This document shows, piece after piece, positions 17,351 through 25,224 of a stretch of 64,000 bases of DNA. Position numbers and translations under genes: made by a program. Below the pieces are notes generated by a model. That model was not told the origin of the DNA, did no database searches, and saw only the letters and a program-made list of their open reading frames with translations. Location of the stretch: the NCBI GenBank assembly GCA_902486425.1, contig CABTOK010000001.1, positions 1-64,000 on the forward strand, read 5' to 3'. The first letter of the stretch is position 1. Every line of letters begins with the position of its first letter. The DNA is from UBA11475 sp902486425. Lineage in GTDB: Bacteria > Bacillota > Clostridia > Christensenellales > Borkfalkiaceae.

Positions 17351-17448
17351 TGCTCGAAGGGAAACCCGACGGCACTTGAAATCGCTCATCATTTTCCCCC
17401 TTATCATATATTATTCAGGAAGCAGTTAACGCAAGTTAATTGCTTTTT
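17351..17448 (+). ncRNA. Candidate trans-acting small RNA with C-rich single-stranded tract
   Basis: A promoter at 17317 and a clean terminator (AGCAGTTAAC, GCAA loop, GTTAATTGCT, then T5; 17421-17448) bound an RNA of about 100 bases with no coding frame. The 5' end can fold into an imperfect hairpin closed by an AAA loop (17351-17374). The middle is unstructured and contains a C5 tract (17396-17400) complementary to G-rich Shine-Dalgarno sequences. No match to 6S, SRP or tmRNA was recognised. The class is inferred from architecture alone. Confidence 0.55.
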
Positions 17449-17460
17449 GAATTTTAAACG

Positions 17461-17499
17461 GGAACTTATCGCAGATACCGCAGCGATAAGTTCCTTTTT
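17461..17499 (+). terminator. Second terminator behind the small RNA
   Basis: A 12-bp perfect stem (17461-17472 with 17483-17494) is followed by T5. It stands in tandem with the first terminator and insulates the downstream regulator gene. Confidence 0.85.
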
Positions 17500-17614
17500 G
17501 GTTGTTCTTAAATAAATTCAAAGATATTCCGTCGTAAAAAACTTATAAAATGACGGAAAACAAGGTTTTTTGTGCATTTTGCATAAATAAAAATCATAAA
17601 AAGCGGCGTATAAC

Positions 17615-17643
17615 TTGAACTTGCGGTAAAATTATTGTATAAT
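17615..17643 (+). promoter_or_regulatory. Promoter of the PucR/CdaR-type regulator gene
   Basis: TTGAAC at 17615-17620, 17-base spacer, TATAAT at 17638-17643. It shows that the downstream gene does not depend on the small RNA promoter. Confidence 0.8.
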
Positions 17644-17718
17644 TTGTTTAAATAAACGATTTCGGGCAGACGGCTTTATAAAAGCTTTTCGGCCGCGACT
17701 AAAATAAAAGGAAGAAAA

Positions 17719-18768
17719 ATGGATTCCGAACTCAAACTCGTAATAAAAGGAATTAAGGACAGGACGAACTTAGACATAGTAGTCTTTGCCGACGGGATGA
17801 AGTACGTCGCTTCAACAGTGAACGTGGTCGAAATCGTTCCGCCGTCCGTAAGCGACTTCGATGAAGTATATCAGGACTACGAAACGGGAAATACTTATTT
17901 TAAGTTCCGCTACAAAAATGCACGACTTACGGGATACGTTGCGGGAGTAGGCAATACCGAAAGGGTTTACGCGACTCTTATACGCGACCTTATCGAAAGT
18001 TCGTCTTTTAAAGAAATTCAGCTTCCGCAGGACGAATACCTGAAGAGTATTCTTTTGGGGGAATGTAACCGCACGCAGATACAAAAGTACGAAAAGCGGT
18101 TCGATGTTCCTCAGAAGCCTTGCTTTGTAACCGTCATTTCGGCAAGCGGTTCTTCGCCCAAAGAGATTCTCGAAGTTCTTAACGAATACGACGAGTCCGA
18201 AGGCAATTACGCGGTATCCATGGACGATACCGTTTACGCTTACTTAAAATTCCCGGATTTCACGTCGGAAGATTATCAGTCGTCGACTGACTTTGCGGAC
18301 TACCTCGTGCAGTCGCTTAAAGAAGAAACGGGCGTCAGCGCAAACGCCGGCGTGGGAGGTACCGTAAAAAGCGTATACGAAGCCAATTCGTCTTATCAAC
18401 AGGCACTCATGGCGGTCAGAATGTGCGGCGTAATGAATTCAAAGGGTGAAGTACATTCGTTTAAAGAATATCTTCTGATGAAGATGCTCGAAGATCTCCC
18501 CAAATTCAAATTAAGCGAATATCTCGAAATTCTTCTGGACGAAAACGCAAGGGATATCTTTACCGACTTCGAAATGACAAACACCGCGGAAGAATTTTTG
18601 GAAAACAACCTTAACATTTCCGAAACTTCGCGTAAGCTTTTTCTTCATCGCAACACGCTTATTTACCGTCTCGATAAAATCGAACGTAAAACGGGACTCA
18701 ATATCCGCAAATTTTCGGACGCGGTAACGTTCAGACTGATTACCGTCCTGATTAAACTAGTAAAATAA
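17719..18768 (+). CDS. PucR/CdaR-type transcriptional regulator
   Basis: The 349-residue protein has an unassigned N-terminal half, a central region resembling the GGDEF-like CdaR domain (A-N-A-G-V-G-G followed by Q-Q-A-L-M-A-V-R), and a C-terminal PucR helix-turn-helix: L-N-I-S-E-T-S-R-K-L-F-L-H-R-N-T-L-I-Y-R-L-D-K-I. Such regulators respond to purine, sugar-acid or amino-acid cues. The gene has its own promoter and a GGAAG ribosome binding site, and lies 24 bases before the S41 protease gene, suggesting an operon. The ligand is unknown. Confidence 0.88.
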   Translation: MDSELKLVIKGIKDRTNLDIVVFADGMKYVASTVNVVEIVPPSVSDFDEVYQDYETGNTYFKFRYKNARLTGYVAGVGNTERVYATLIRDLIESSSFKEIQLPQDEYLKSILLGECNRTQIQKYEKRFDVPQKPCFVTVISASGSSPKEILEVLNEYDESEGNYAVSMDDTVYAYLKFPDFTSEDYQSSTDFADYLVQSLKEETGVSANAGVGGTVKSVYEANSSYQQALMAVRMCGVMNSKGEVHSFKEYLLMKMLEDLPKFKLSEYLEILLDENARDIFTDFEMTNTAEEFLENNLNISETSRKLFLHRNTLIYRLDKIERKTGLNIRKFSDAVTFRLITVLIKLVK

Positions 18769-18792
18769 TAAACGCTTATAAGGAATATATTT

Positions 18793-20112
18793 ATGAACGA
18801 TTACGATTCCAACAAAAAGCCGTCTGCGGCAAAAGTAATAATGTCCGTAATTCTGGCGATAGCGGTATGCTTTGTCAGCTTCGGCGCGGGGTATCTGACA
18901 AAATCCTGTTCTTCGGGCGATTATACCGAACTCGAATGGGCGCTCGACGTTATAAAAGCCAACTATTACGACCTGGATGAAGACGGCAATCTGAAAGATT
19001 TTACAGTGGACGATTATCTTTCGCTGATTTCGTCCGAACTTCTCGATCCGTATTCGGGATATATGAACGAAGAACAGTATAAAGACTTTGTTTCTTCCGG
19101 CGAAGGCAACGCTTACGGCATAGGCGTAAGGATAAGCTCTGCCGAAGCGGATATACTTAAAATAGTTTCGGTAAGCGGAAATTCTCCGATGGAAAAGGCG
19201 TGCTTTACTCTCGGGATAGATCCCGTAGGCAAAAAGATAATAGCCGTTTCGGACGTAGACGGAAGCAATTACAAGGCTGCGAGCGATTACGAGACTTTCA
19301 GTAAAAATCTTGCCGGATATGAAGCGCATAAGGAATTCAAAATTTATCTCGAAGGCGTTGTACAGGGAATAACAGTTTCGAGGGAAGCCTATATAGAATC
19401 TTACGTTTCGTACTATGACAGCGAAAAGACGTATTTATTCAGAAGCGACGATTATTCTGACGTTCCCGAAGGTAAAGAGTTCGACGTCGGAATGAGCGGA
19501 ATCCCTGCGGACACCGCGTATATAAAATTCGACGAATTCAACGGGGACGCGACTTCGCAAATGGCGGGCGCGCTTAAATATATGCAGAAGCGCGGCAAAA
19601 CCAGGCTTATACTTGACATGCGCAACAACGGCGGCGGGTATCTCAATATTTTGTGCGACGTTGCTTCGTACTTTATAAACAACGACGGCAGGAAAGAATC
19701 GCTTGTCGCAACCGCAAAATACAAAAACGGCAAGGTCGAAGAATATAAAACCTCCGCAAACCGCTATGTGCCTCTCGAAAAACTCACCGTAATGGCGAAC
19801 GAAGGTTCCGCTTCCGCTACAGAGTGCCTTATCGGCGCGCTTATAACTTACGGCGAACTCTCGTACGATAACTTTATCGTCACGTCGGACGGTACCCCCG
19901 ATACGGTGAACGGAAACAGAACTTACGGTAAGGGAATAATGCAAAAAACTTTTTTATCGAACCACGGCTCGGCGATAAAGCTTACTTCGGCGTATATTTA
20001 CTGGCCCGACAAAAAGACAAATATCCATAAAAAAGGAATCTTCGCTCCGGCGGAGAACAGCGTAGCTTTTGCCGACGGACTTAAAAAGGCTCTCGAAGTA
20101 TCCGCAAGGTAA
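18793..20112 (+). CDS. Membrane-anchored S41 (C-terminal processing) peptidase
   Basis: The protein has 439 residues. One N-terminal membrane anchor (about 15-33) is followed by an extracytoplasmic protease. A PDZ-like region precedes the catalytic core, which has I-L-D-M-R-N-N-G-G-G-Y, N-E-G-S-A-S-A-T-E (nucleophile probably Ser341) and T-Y-G-K-G-I-M-Q (general base probably Lys380). CtpA/CtpB-type proteases trim envelope or signalling proteins; the substrate here is unknown. It follows the PucR-type regulator in an apparent operon and ends at a strong terminator. Confidence 0.92.
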   Translation: MNDYDSNKKPSAAKVIMSVILAIAVCFVSFGAGYLTKSCSSGDYTELEWALDVIKANYYDLDEDGNLKDFTVDDYLSLISSELLDPYSGYMNEEQYKDFVSSGEGNAYGIGVRISSAEADILKIVSVSGNSPMEKACFTLGIDPVGKKIIAVSDVDGSNYKAASDYETFSKNLAGYEAHKEFKIYLEGVVQGITVSREAYIESYVSYYDSEKTYLFRSDDYSDVPEGKEFDVGMSGIPADTAYIKFDEFNGDATSQMAGALKYMQKRGKTRLILDMRNNGGGYLNILCDVASYFINNDGRKESLVATAKYKNGKVEEYKTSANRYVPLEKLTVMANEGSASATECLIGALITYGELSYDNFIVTSDGTPDTVNGNRTYGKGIMQKTFLSNHGSAIKLTSAYIYWPDKKTNIHKKGIFAPAENSVAFADGLKKALEVSAR

Positions 20113-20130
20113 ATTATAAAGCATCGTTAA

Positions 20131-20154
20131 GGCTCCCTTCGCGGGAGCCTTTTT
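20131..20154 (+). terminator. Intrinsic terminator after the S41 protease gene
   Basis: A 7-bp stem GGCTCCC/GGGAGCC with a TTCGC loop is followed by T5. Confidence 0.9.
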
Positions 20155-20248
20155 AGTACGGTTTTATTATACCTGTATCGGCATAGACGCACCATTTATA
20201 TTATATGTATCGGCGAAAGAGTACCGTAAAAGGATATAAAAATAATAT

Positions 20249-20653
20249 TTAAGCTTTCTTATCGTCAAAGTACGCCGCCATAAACGGGTAAATTTCACGT
20301 CCGGCAACTTTTTTGAGATTAAAATGTTTTTCTCTCTTTGCGGTCTTGGATTCATAGCCTTCGGCAGAGCTTACAAAAGGACTTTCTCTTTGTGACGTAA
20401 ACCCGGAGTCTGCGTTGTTATTGCGGTTATCGTCTGCGGACGGCGAAAAAGCTGAAAAAAGTCCGCCGGATAAATCCTTTCCGAAGAAGCTCATAATTGC
20501 GGATACGGCTTTTATTAAAACGTCCGCATCGAGGTCGGAAAAGGTTTTTCTCAAATCAAAGCCGTTTTCTTTTAATCTCAGATAAACCGGCTTTACCGCA
20601 TCGATAAAGTCGGCTCCGAACAAAAGATTAAGAACAGTTTCCGAAATTTTCAT
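20249..20653 (-). CDS. Hypothetical protein
   Basis: The 134-residue protein was not recognised. The N-terminal 65 residues look helical and amphipathic; the middle is rich in Ser/Asn/Asp and probably disordered, and the C terminus is basic and aromatic. It starts at an ATG behind AGGGCGA and is divergent from the small gene at 20763. Codon use resembles that of the housekeeping neighbours, which supports a real gene. Confidence 0.6.
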   Translation of the reverse strand: MKISETVLNLLFGADFIDAVKPVYLRLKENGFDLRKTFSDLDADVLIKAVSAIMSFFGKDLSGGLFSAFSPSADDNRNNNADSGFTSQRESPFVSSAEGYESKTAKREKHFNLKKVAGREIYPFMAAYFDDKKA

Positions 20654-20762
20654 ATTCGCCCTATGACATTATATTATACGCGCCGCATAAAATGTTTATG
20701 TAACTTAAAAGTGGATTTTCGTTCGGACCATACGGCGGGAACGGAAATAAAAAGGGGGACGA

Positions 20763-21071
20763 ATGGAATATAACGATATGAGAGAGCCTTCGGGAAAAGC
20801 GGAAAACGGAAACGCTGCGGGAAGCGGCGATAAAAAAGCCGCAGGGAACGATTCTTTATTAAAAGTTTTTATGGAAATGCTCAAAAAATTCGACGGCAAG
20901 TCTGAAGAAGATCTGATAAAAGCGATCACCGCCGAAGCCAACGCGCGCCGCGCCGCCGGGACGCTTTCGGATAAAGAGATCGACAAATTTAACGCCGTGG
21001 TTTCGCCGTTTCTTCCGCCCGACAAGCGCAAACGCCTTAACTTCATCTGCAATAAAATAAAAAACGGTTGA
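20763..21071 (+). CDS. Hypothetical small acidic/basic protein
   Basis: The 102-residue protein was not recognised. The first 30 residues are Gly/Ala/Lys-rich and probably disordered. The rest looks like a small helical domain with F-D-G-K-S-E-E-D-L-I-K-A-I, an N-A-R-R-A-A-G segment, and a terminal S-P-F-L-P-P-D-K-R-K-R-L. A strong G-rich ribosome binding site (AAGGGGG) lies seven bases upstream. No membrane segment or catalytic motif is seen. Confidence 0.6.
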   Translation: MEYNDMREPSGKAENGNAAGSGDKKAAGNDSLLKVFMEMLKKFDGKSEEDLIKAITAEANARRAAGTLSDKEIDKFNAVVSPFLPPDKRKRLNFICNKIKNG

Positions 21072-21214
21072 ACCGCTACGAGATTTTAGAAAATTCTGGC
21101 GGAAAACCTTTACAGGCTTATTAAACGTAATGTCAAACAAAGCGCAATTCATTATAGTGAATTGGTGCTTATCAAAAAAAGTCTTGGTTGCAAGACTTTT
21201 TTAAGTGTAAAAAT

Positions 21215-21814
21215 TTAAATGATGTTAAGTCGACCAAAAGAAGGAACGTCCGGTTCATATATTGAAAATTCTATATAGTCGGATTCTAACAAAGGCTGAT
21301 TGTTCTTATCGAATTGTTTGAGAATGAAAGCATATTTTCCGTAAGCAAGACCATTTATGGATTTATAGAAGTCATCGGCCGGGACGTCGCATTTTTTTAT
21401 AACAGACCAGCTTGACGGCTTTTGTACCGGACCATACGGACTACCAACCGTTGCATAATCTTTGGACACAAACAGTTTGATTTCGGTATGGTCATATTCG
21501 TCACAACAAGGTTGAAAATTAATATTAACCAAATCCGCCCCGGTAGACACCTTTATTTCGGCAGCGGCCAACAAGCTGTCTTTTTTTGCTTGCTCCAATT
21601 TTGAATAATACTGCTCCTTATCGGCTTCGGTATAAGTAACTTTAAGGATATAGTCGTTTGCAATTTTATTAACGAAAGAGAATTTTATTGCATCTGTTTT
21701 ATCATTAAAATCGACAAGAATTTTATATTGCTTATTTATACATGGCACTTCTATCCATTGATTATTTTTATAAACAAAAATATCCTCGAATGGATTAGTT
21801 TCAACATTTTCCAT
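21215..21814 (-). CDS. Hypothetical partner of the XRE regulator
   Basis: The 199-residue protein was not recognised. It lacks a signal peptide or membrane helix. The second half has a beta-rich pattern with several aromatic residues. Its ATG lies inside the end of the XRE gene (14-base overlap) without a clear ribosome binding site, so translation is probably coupled to the upstream gene. Both genes are visibly more AT-rich than their surroundings, which hints at acquisition. It could be the effector or cargo of the regulator. Confidence 0.6.
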   Translation of the reverse strand: MENVETNPFEDIFVYKNNQWIEVPCINKQYKILVDFNDKTDAIKFSFVNKIANDYILKVTYTEADKEQYYSKLEQAKKDSLLAAAEIKVSTGADLVNINFQPCCDEYDHTEIKLFVSKDYATVGSPYGPVQKPSSWSVIKKCDVPADDFYKSINGLAYGKYAFILKQFDKNNQPLLESDYIEFSIYEPDVPSFGRLNII

Positions 21815-22466
21815 ATCGATAATTAAAGAATACTGCGTTTTCGTTATATCTTATAATCATTGTGAAATAACTACGAGGCAACAGACAAATACATTTATCT
21901 TGAGAATTTCTAAAATATTCTCTATCTTCGGCAGGAAGTAAAGATTTTATTTCGTTTTCGTTTTCAAAAGTAAATTTGTATATTGCATCTATAATAAATG
22001 TTTTTTCTGAAAACAGATATAAAGAATTTGATAACGTAGCGAGTGTTATCGCATCTAATATTTTGAATCTTTGAATAAATAGGGGATCGATTTCGCATAG
22101 TTTTTTAAATACATTAAGACTTTGATATTGCAAAATATAGTCTACAATATTCTTATTGTTCTCATTATTCGGCAAATCTTTAACTTCTTCGGCTAAGGTA
22201 ACATCATCCTTTTGGGCGCACAATTCCGCTTTAGAAATGGTAATTATTTCTTTTTCTGCGGTTTTGCCGGTCATAAGATAATCGATACTTACGTCGAAAA
22301 GGCTTGCGAGCGCGGGAAATTGTGAAATTTCCGGCAGACCATTTTCGCTTTCCCATTTACTTACGGCTTTGTCGCTTACATTCAATTTTTCGGCAAGTTC
22401 GGCTTGAGTCCAGCCTTTGCTTTTTCTTAAAGAGGCGATGGTTTTACCTATACTGTGTTCGTTCAT
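21801..22466 (-). CDS. XRE-family helix-turn-helix regulator
   Basis: The protein has 221 residues. The first 65 form a Cro/CI-type helix-turn-helix: I-A-S-L-R-K-S-K-G-W-T-Q-A-E-L-A-E-K-L, then S-D-K-A-V-S-K-W-E and the usual I-D-Y-L-M-T-G end. The remaining 150 residues are an unrecognised helical domain that may sense a signal or bind the partner protein. An inverted repeat spans its own promoter (22497-22525), so autorepression is likely. Base composition is AT-richer than neighbouring genes. Confidence 0.88.
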   Translation of the reverse strand: MNEHSIGKTIASLRKSKGWTQAELAEKLNVSDKAVSKWESENGLPEISQFPALASLFDVSIDYLMTGKTAEKEIITISKAELCAQKDDVTLAEEVKDLPNNENNKNIVDYILQYQSLNVFKKLCEIDPLFIQRFKILDAITLATLSNSLYLFSEKTFIIDAIYKFTFENENEIKSLLPAEDREYFRNSQDKCICLLPRSYFTMIIRYNENAVFFNYRYGKC

Positions 22467-22496
22467 TATTTAACTCCTGCGTGTTTTCCTGATTTA

Positions 22497-22525
22497 ATTT
22501 TATCAATGGAATGATAAAAAGTAAA
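22497..22525 (-). promoter_or_regulatory. Promoter and inverted-repeat operator of the XRE gene
   Basis: Minus strand: TTTACT (22525-22520), 17-base spacer, TAAAAT (22502-22497). A perfect 8-bp inverted repeat TTTTATCA/TGATAAAA (22498-22505 with 22512-22519) fills the spacer and overlaps the -10. An extra TTATCA half-site occurs at 22531-22536. The arrangement suits repression by the XRE protein. Confidence 0.7.
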
Positions 22526-22647
22526 CCTACTTATCATATATGGGCAGAGTACGCAAAACACAATGTGTAAAAACAAACTCTACTCTACGTAGAATTATAT
22601 GATAATTTTTATATTAAGTCAATAGCACTAAAAAATTTTGATAACAC

Positions 22648-22678
22648 AAAAGACCTCGCCAAGTGGGCGAGGTCTTTT
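22648..22678. terminator. Bidirectional intrinsic terminator
   Basis: A 13-bp perfect stem (22648-22660 with 22666-22678) flanked by A and T runs on both strands. It ends the minus-strand desulfurase transcript. The rest of 22467-22774 holds only the XRE promoter region and AT-rich sequence. Confidence 0.88.
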
Positions 22679-22774
22679 GAATTGCGGTTCTTTTTTATAG
22701 CTTGAAATAAATTTATTATATTTTATTATAAATGATTTGCCGGATAATATCGTGATTATATTGCGGTATTGTGA

Positions 22775-23932
22775 TTATGACTTTCGCGATTGGATCGAGC
22801 GGACGGCGAAGAGAAAAGCGTCGAGTTCTGCCGCCGAGTTTTTCGGAGATAAAGACGCTCTTACGAGTCCCGTTTTGTCGGTTTTTAAAAATTTATGCAA
22901 AAGCGGGGCGCAGTGGAAGCCGCCGCGGACGGCGACGTCGAATTCGGAACTTAATATATCCGCAAAAGAATTGCTGTCCGTTCCGATTGCCGAAAACGAT
23001 ATTATTCCGCACGGATTGGGCTTCGAATAAATCTTTATACCTTTAATCATTGACAGCCTTTCGCACAGGTACGCCGTTCTCGAAAGCAAAAGTTCGCCGT
23101 TTCGCTCGGCGTTTTTTTCGGTTTCTTCGGCGGCTTCTTTAAGCGAAGCTATCGCAGGGAGATTGAGAGAACCTGCCTCTAACCGTTCCGGATAAAACAT
23201 CGGTTGGGTGAGAAGAAAGGTTTCCGTACCGGTTCCGCCCGATTTTGTCGGTAAAACGTCCGCTTTTTCGCTTATTACGAGCGCGCCGCTACCAGAAATC
23301 GCTCCTAAGGCTTTATGCCCGGCAAGGCATAAAAGATCTATGCCCGAAGCGGTTACGTCGATTTTTTTATGTCCCGCAAGTTGCGCTCCGTCCACAAGGA
23401 ATAAAATTTTATTGCCTTCGGGCCTCGTTTCGTTCAGTTTTTTTATGCCTCTGCCGATTGCCGTTATGTCCGGGGTTTCGCCCGTTACGTTGGAAGCCCC
23501 CGTTACCGCCGCAAGATATGTATCGTCCGTTATGGAACGAAGAATTTTTTCGGTAAGGCTTGCTGCGGAATCGGGCTTTATCACCGTAAGAGAAATAAGA
23601 CCTTGTTTTTCGAGGGTGAATAGCGGTCTTAAAACGGAATTGTGTTCTAGCGCGGTCGTAACCACGTTGCCGCCTTTTTTTACCGTTCCGTTTATCGCCT
23701 CGTTGAGAGCGGTTGTACAGCTGTCCGTAAAGATCACTTTGTCGGCATTTTCCGCATTGAAGGCGTTTTTCACGGCAAGTCTTGCCGAATAGACGATTTC
23801 GGCGGCTTTTATCGCAAGGCGGTGTCCGCTCCGTCCGGGGTTTGCTGTGAGATATTTAAGAGTTGTTACGGCGGCTTCGGTCACGTTATAACTTAAAAAG
23901 CCGTTCGTTGCGGCGTTATCGAAATAAATCAT
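22775..23932 (-). CDS. Class V aminotransferase, cysteine-desulfurase-like (EF2568/SufS-like type)
   Basis: This 385-residue PLP enzyme opens with I-Y-F-D-N-A-A-T, has the PLP lysine in L-A-G-H-K-A-L-G (about residue 206) and a reactive cysteine in R-G-G-F-H-C-A-P near residue 339. The F-H-C-A-P form and short C-terminal loop fit the cysteine desulfurase family often found beside DUF3343 proteins and linked to sulfur or selenium transfer. The start has AAGGAG. It is divergent from the DUF3343 gene at 24108. A separate NifS/IscS-type enzyme exists at 49070, so this one probably has a special role. Confidence 0.85.
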   Translation of the reverse strand: MIYFDNAATNGFLSYNVTEAAVTTLKYLTANPGRSGHRLAIKAAEIVYSARLAVKNAFNAENADKVIFTDSCTTALNEAINGTVKKGGNVVTTALEHNSVLRPLFTLEKQGLISLTVIKPDSAASLTEKILRSITDDTYLAAVTGASNVTGETPDITAIGRGIKKLNETRPEGNKILFLVDGAQLAGHKKIDVTASGIDLLCLAGHKALGAISGSGALVISEKADVLPTKSGGTGTETFLLTQPMFYPERLEAGSLNLPAIASLKEAAEETEKNAERNGELLLSRTAYLCERLSMIKGIKIYSKPNPCGIISFSAIGTDSNSFADILSSEFDVAVRGGFHCAPLLHKFLKTDKTGLVRASLSPKNSAAELDAFLFAVRSIQSRKS

Positions 23933-24107
23933 TTTTCTCCTTAAAATTCATATGTTACGCGGCATTTTTTATTGCCGCAAGAGCTTATCGCCCTTATTTA
24001 ACAAAAGGCAAATTTCTTTAATAATATATAATATACGGGCGTATTTTATGATATTTAATAAAAAATATCGTAGTTATTTGCCGAATATCGGTCACAAAGG
24101 AGAAATT

Positions 24108-24326
24108 ATGGGTTTTTATATCGCAATTTTCAGGTCGCGCACCGACGCTATGATATTAAACGACGAACTTAAAAAACGGGGTGTAAACGCAAAAATAATT
24201 CCTACTCCCGAACGCGCCGCCGTGGGATGCGGACTCTCGGTTAAATTTTACGGTGACGAATACGCCGTAATCGCTCTTGCAAGAAGACTCCGTCTGTCCG
24301 GGTTTGCCGGAATAATAAGAGCGTGA
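24108..24326 (+). CDS. DUF3343 protein (putative Se/S carrier-like)
   Basis: The 72-residue protein begins at ATG 24108 behind AAAGGAG; the longer upstream frame has no support. It shows the DUF3343 pattern I-A-I-F-R-S-R-T-D-A-M, then I-P-T-P, and V-G-C-G-L-S-V-K-F with one conserved cysteine. The family is proposed to carry sulfur or selenium. It is divergent from the cysteine-desulfurase-like gene, a recurring pairing. A small inverted repeat (23959-23964 with 23973-23978) lies between them. Confidence 0.85.
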   Translation: MGFYIAIFRSRTDAMILNDELKKRGVNAKIIPTPERAAVGCGLSVKFYGDEYAVIALARRLRLSGFAGIIRA

Positions 24327-24327
24327 T

Positions 24328-24356
24328 CTTTAAAGGCGGTCTGACCGCCTTTAAAG
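24328..24356 (+). terminator. 13-bp hairpin after the DUF3343 gene
   Basis: Arms 24328-24340 and 24344-24356 are perfectly complementary around CTG, starting two bases after the stop codon. The T-run is inside the stem, so it is a weak match to a classical terminator. Confidence 0.6.
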
Positions 24357-24414
24357 TATAAAAACCGATAAAAATCGTTTTGTACGCCGTTTTTTTGAGC
24401 TTTTATCAAAACGA

Positions 24415-24443
24415 TTGCTAATTTTATCCGATTGTGGTATCAT
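24415..24443 (+). promoter_or_regulatory. Promoter of nth-obgE-yhbY
   Basis: TTGCTA at 24415-24420, 17-base spacer, TATCAT at 24438-24443, about 100 bases before nth. Confidence 0.6.
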
Positions 24444-24552
24444 ATTTACCTGAATAACCGCAGATTTTCGGTTTTTTCGCCGTAAAAACAAATACGACGT
24501 CTGATAAGTCCGGAAACTCGTTATTCCGAACGCAAAAAGGAAGTGGGACACG

Positions 24553-25191
24553 ATGGACAAGCAGGTAGCTTCGAAAATAATAGAAGAGCTGTCCGGGCAT
24601 TATCCGGACAAGCCCGCCCTTAACTTCGGCAGCGTATACGAACTGCTCGTTGCGGTAATACTTTCGGCGCAGTGTACCGACGAAAGGGTGAATAAAGTTA
24701 CCGGGGAGCTTTTTAAGGACTATAATACGCCCGGAAAGATGGTAACGCTTACCGAGGACGAACTCGGCAAAAAAATCTTTTCGTGCGGACTTTATAAAAG
24801 CAAGGCGGAGCATATTTTATCGGCGTCGAAGGATATTATAGAGCATTTCGGCGGAGAGGTTCCCTCTTCCAAAAAAGAGCTTATGTCGCTTGCGGGAGTC
24901 GGACGTAAAACCGCAAACGTTGTTTATTCGGTTGGGTTTAATGGTAACGCGATAGCCGTCGATACGCATGTTTTCAGACTCGCGAACAGAACGGGACTTG
25001 CGCCGTTTTCCACTCCCGAAAAGGTCGAAGCCGGACTTATGGACATTTTGGACGAAACTGTATGGTCGAAAGCGCACCATTATCTTATATATCACGGGCG
25101 TAACGTATGTAAATCGCAAAATCCCGATTGCGAAAATTGTTGTATAAAAGACTTATGCGAAAAGCATATGGATTATAAAAAATTAAAGTAA
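24553..25191 (+). CDS. nth: Endonuclease III (DNA glycosylase/AP lyase)
   Basis: This 212-residue protein removes oxidised pyrimidines and nicks AP sites. The helix-hairpin-helix L-A-G-V-G-R-K-T-A-N-V-V contains the catalytic lysine (about residue 118), and V-D-T-H-V-F-R the catalytic aspartate (about 137). The C terminus has the iron-sulfur pattern C-x6-C-x2-C-x5-C. All key residues are present. The ribosome binding site (AAGGAAG) is good, and obgE follows after 33 bases. Confidence 0.97.
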   Translation: MDKQVASKIIEELSGHYPDKPALNFGSVYELLVAVILSAQCTDERVNKVTGELFKDYNTPGKMVTLTEDELGKKIFSCGLYKSKAEHILSASKDIIEHFGGEVPSSKKELMSLAGVGRKTANVVYSVGFNGNAIAVDTHVFRLANRTGLAPFSTPEKVEAGLMDILDETVWSKAHHYLIYHGRNVCKSQNPDCENCCIKDLCEKHMDYKKLK

Positions 25192-25224
25192 AGAGCGTAA
25201 AGATAACATCTTAAGAGGCTGAAA

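Noticed and set aside
17417..17428. GGAAGCAG resembling the SRP RNA apical motif
   Set aside because: The matching opposite strand of the SRP helix is absent; the bases form the left arm of a terminator.
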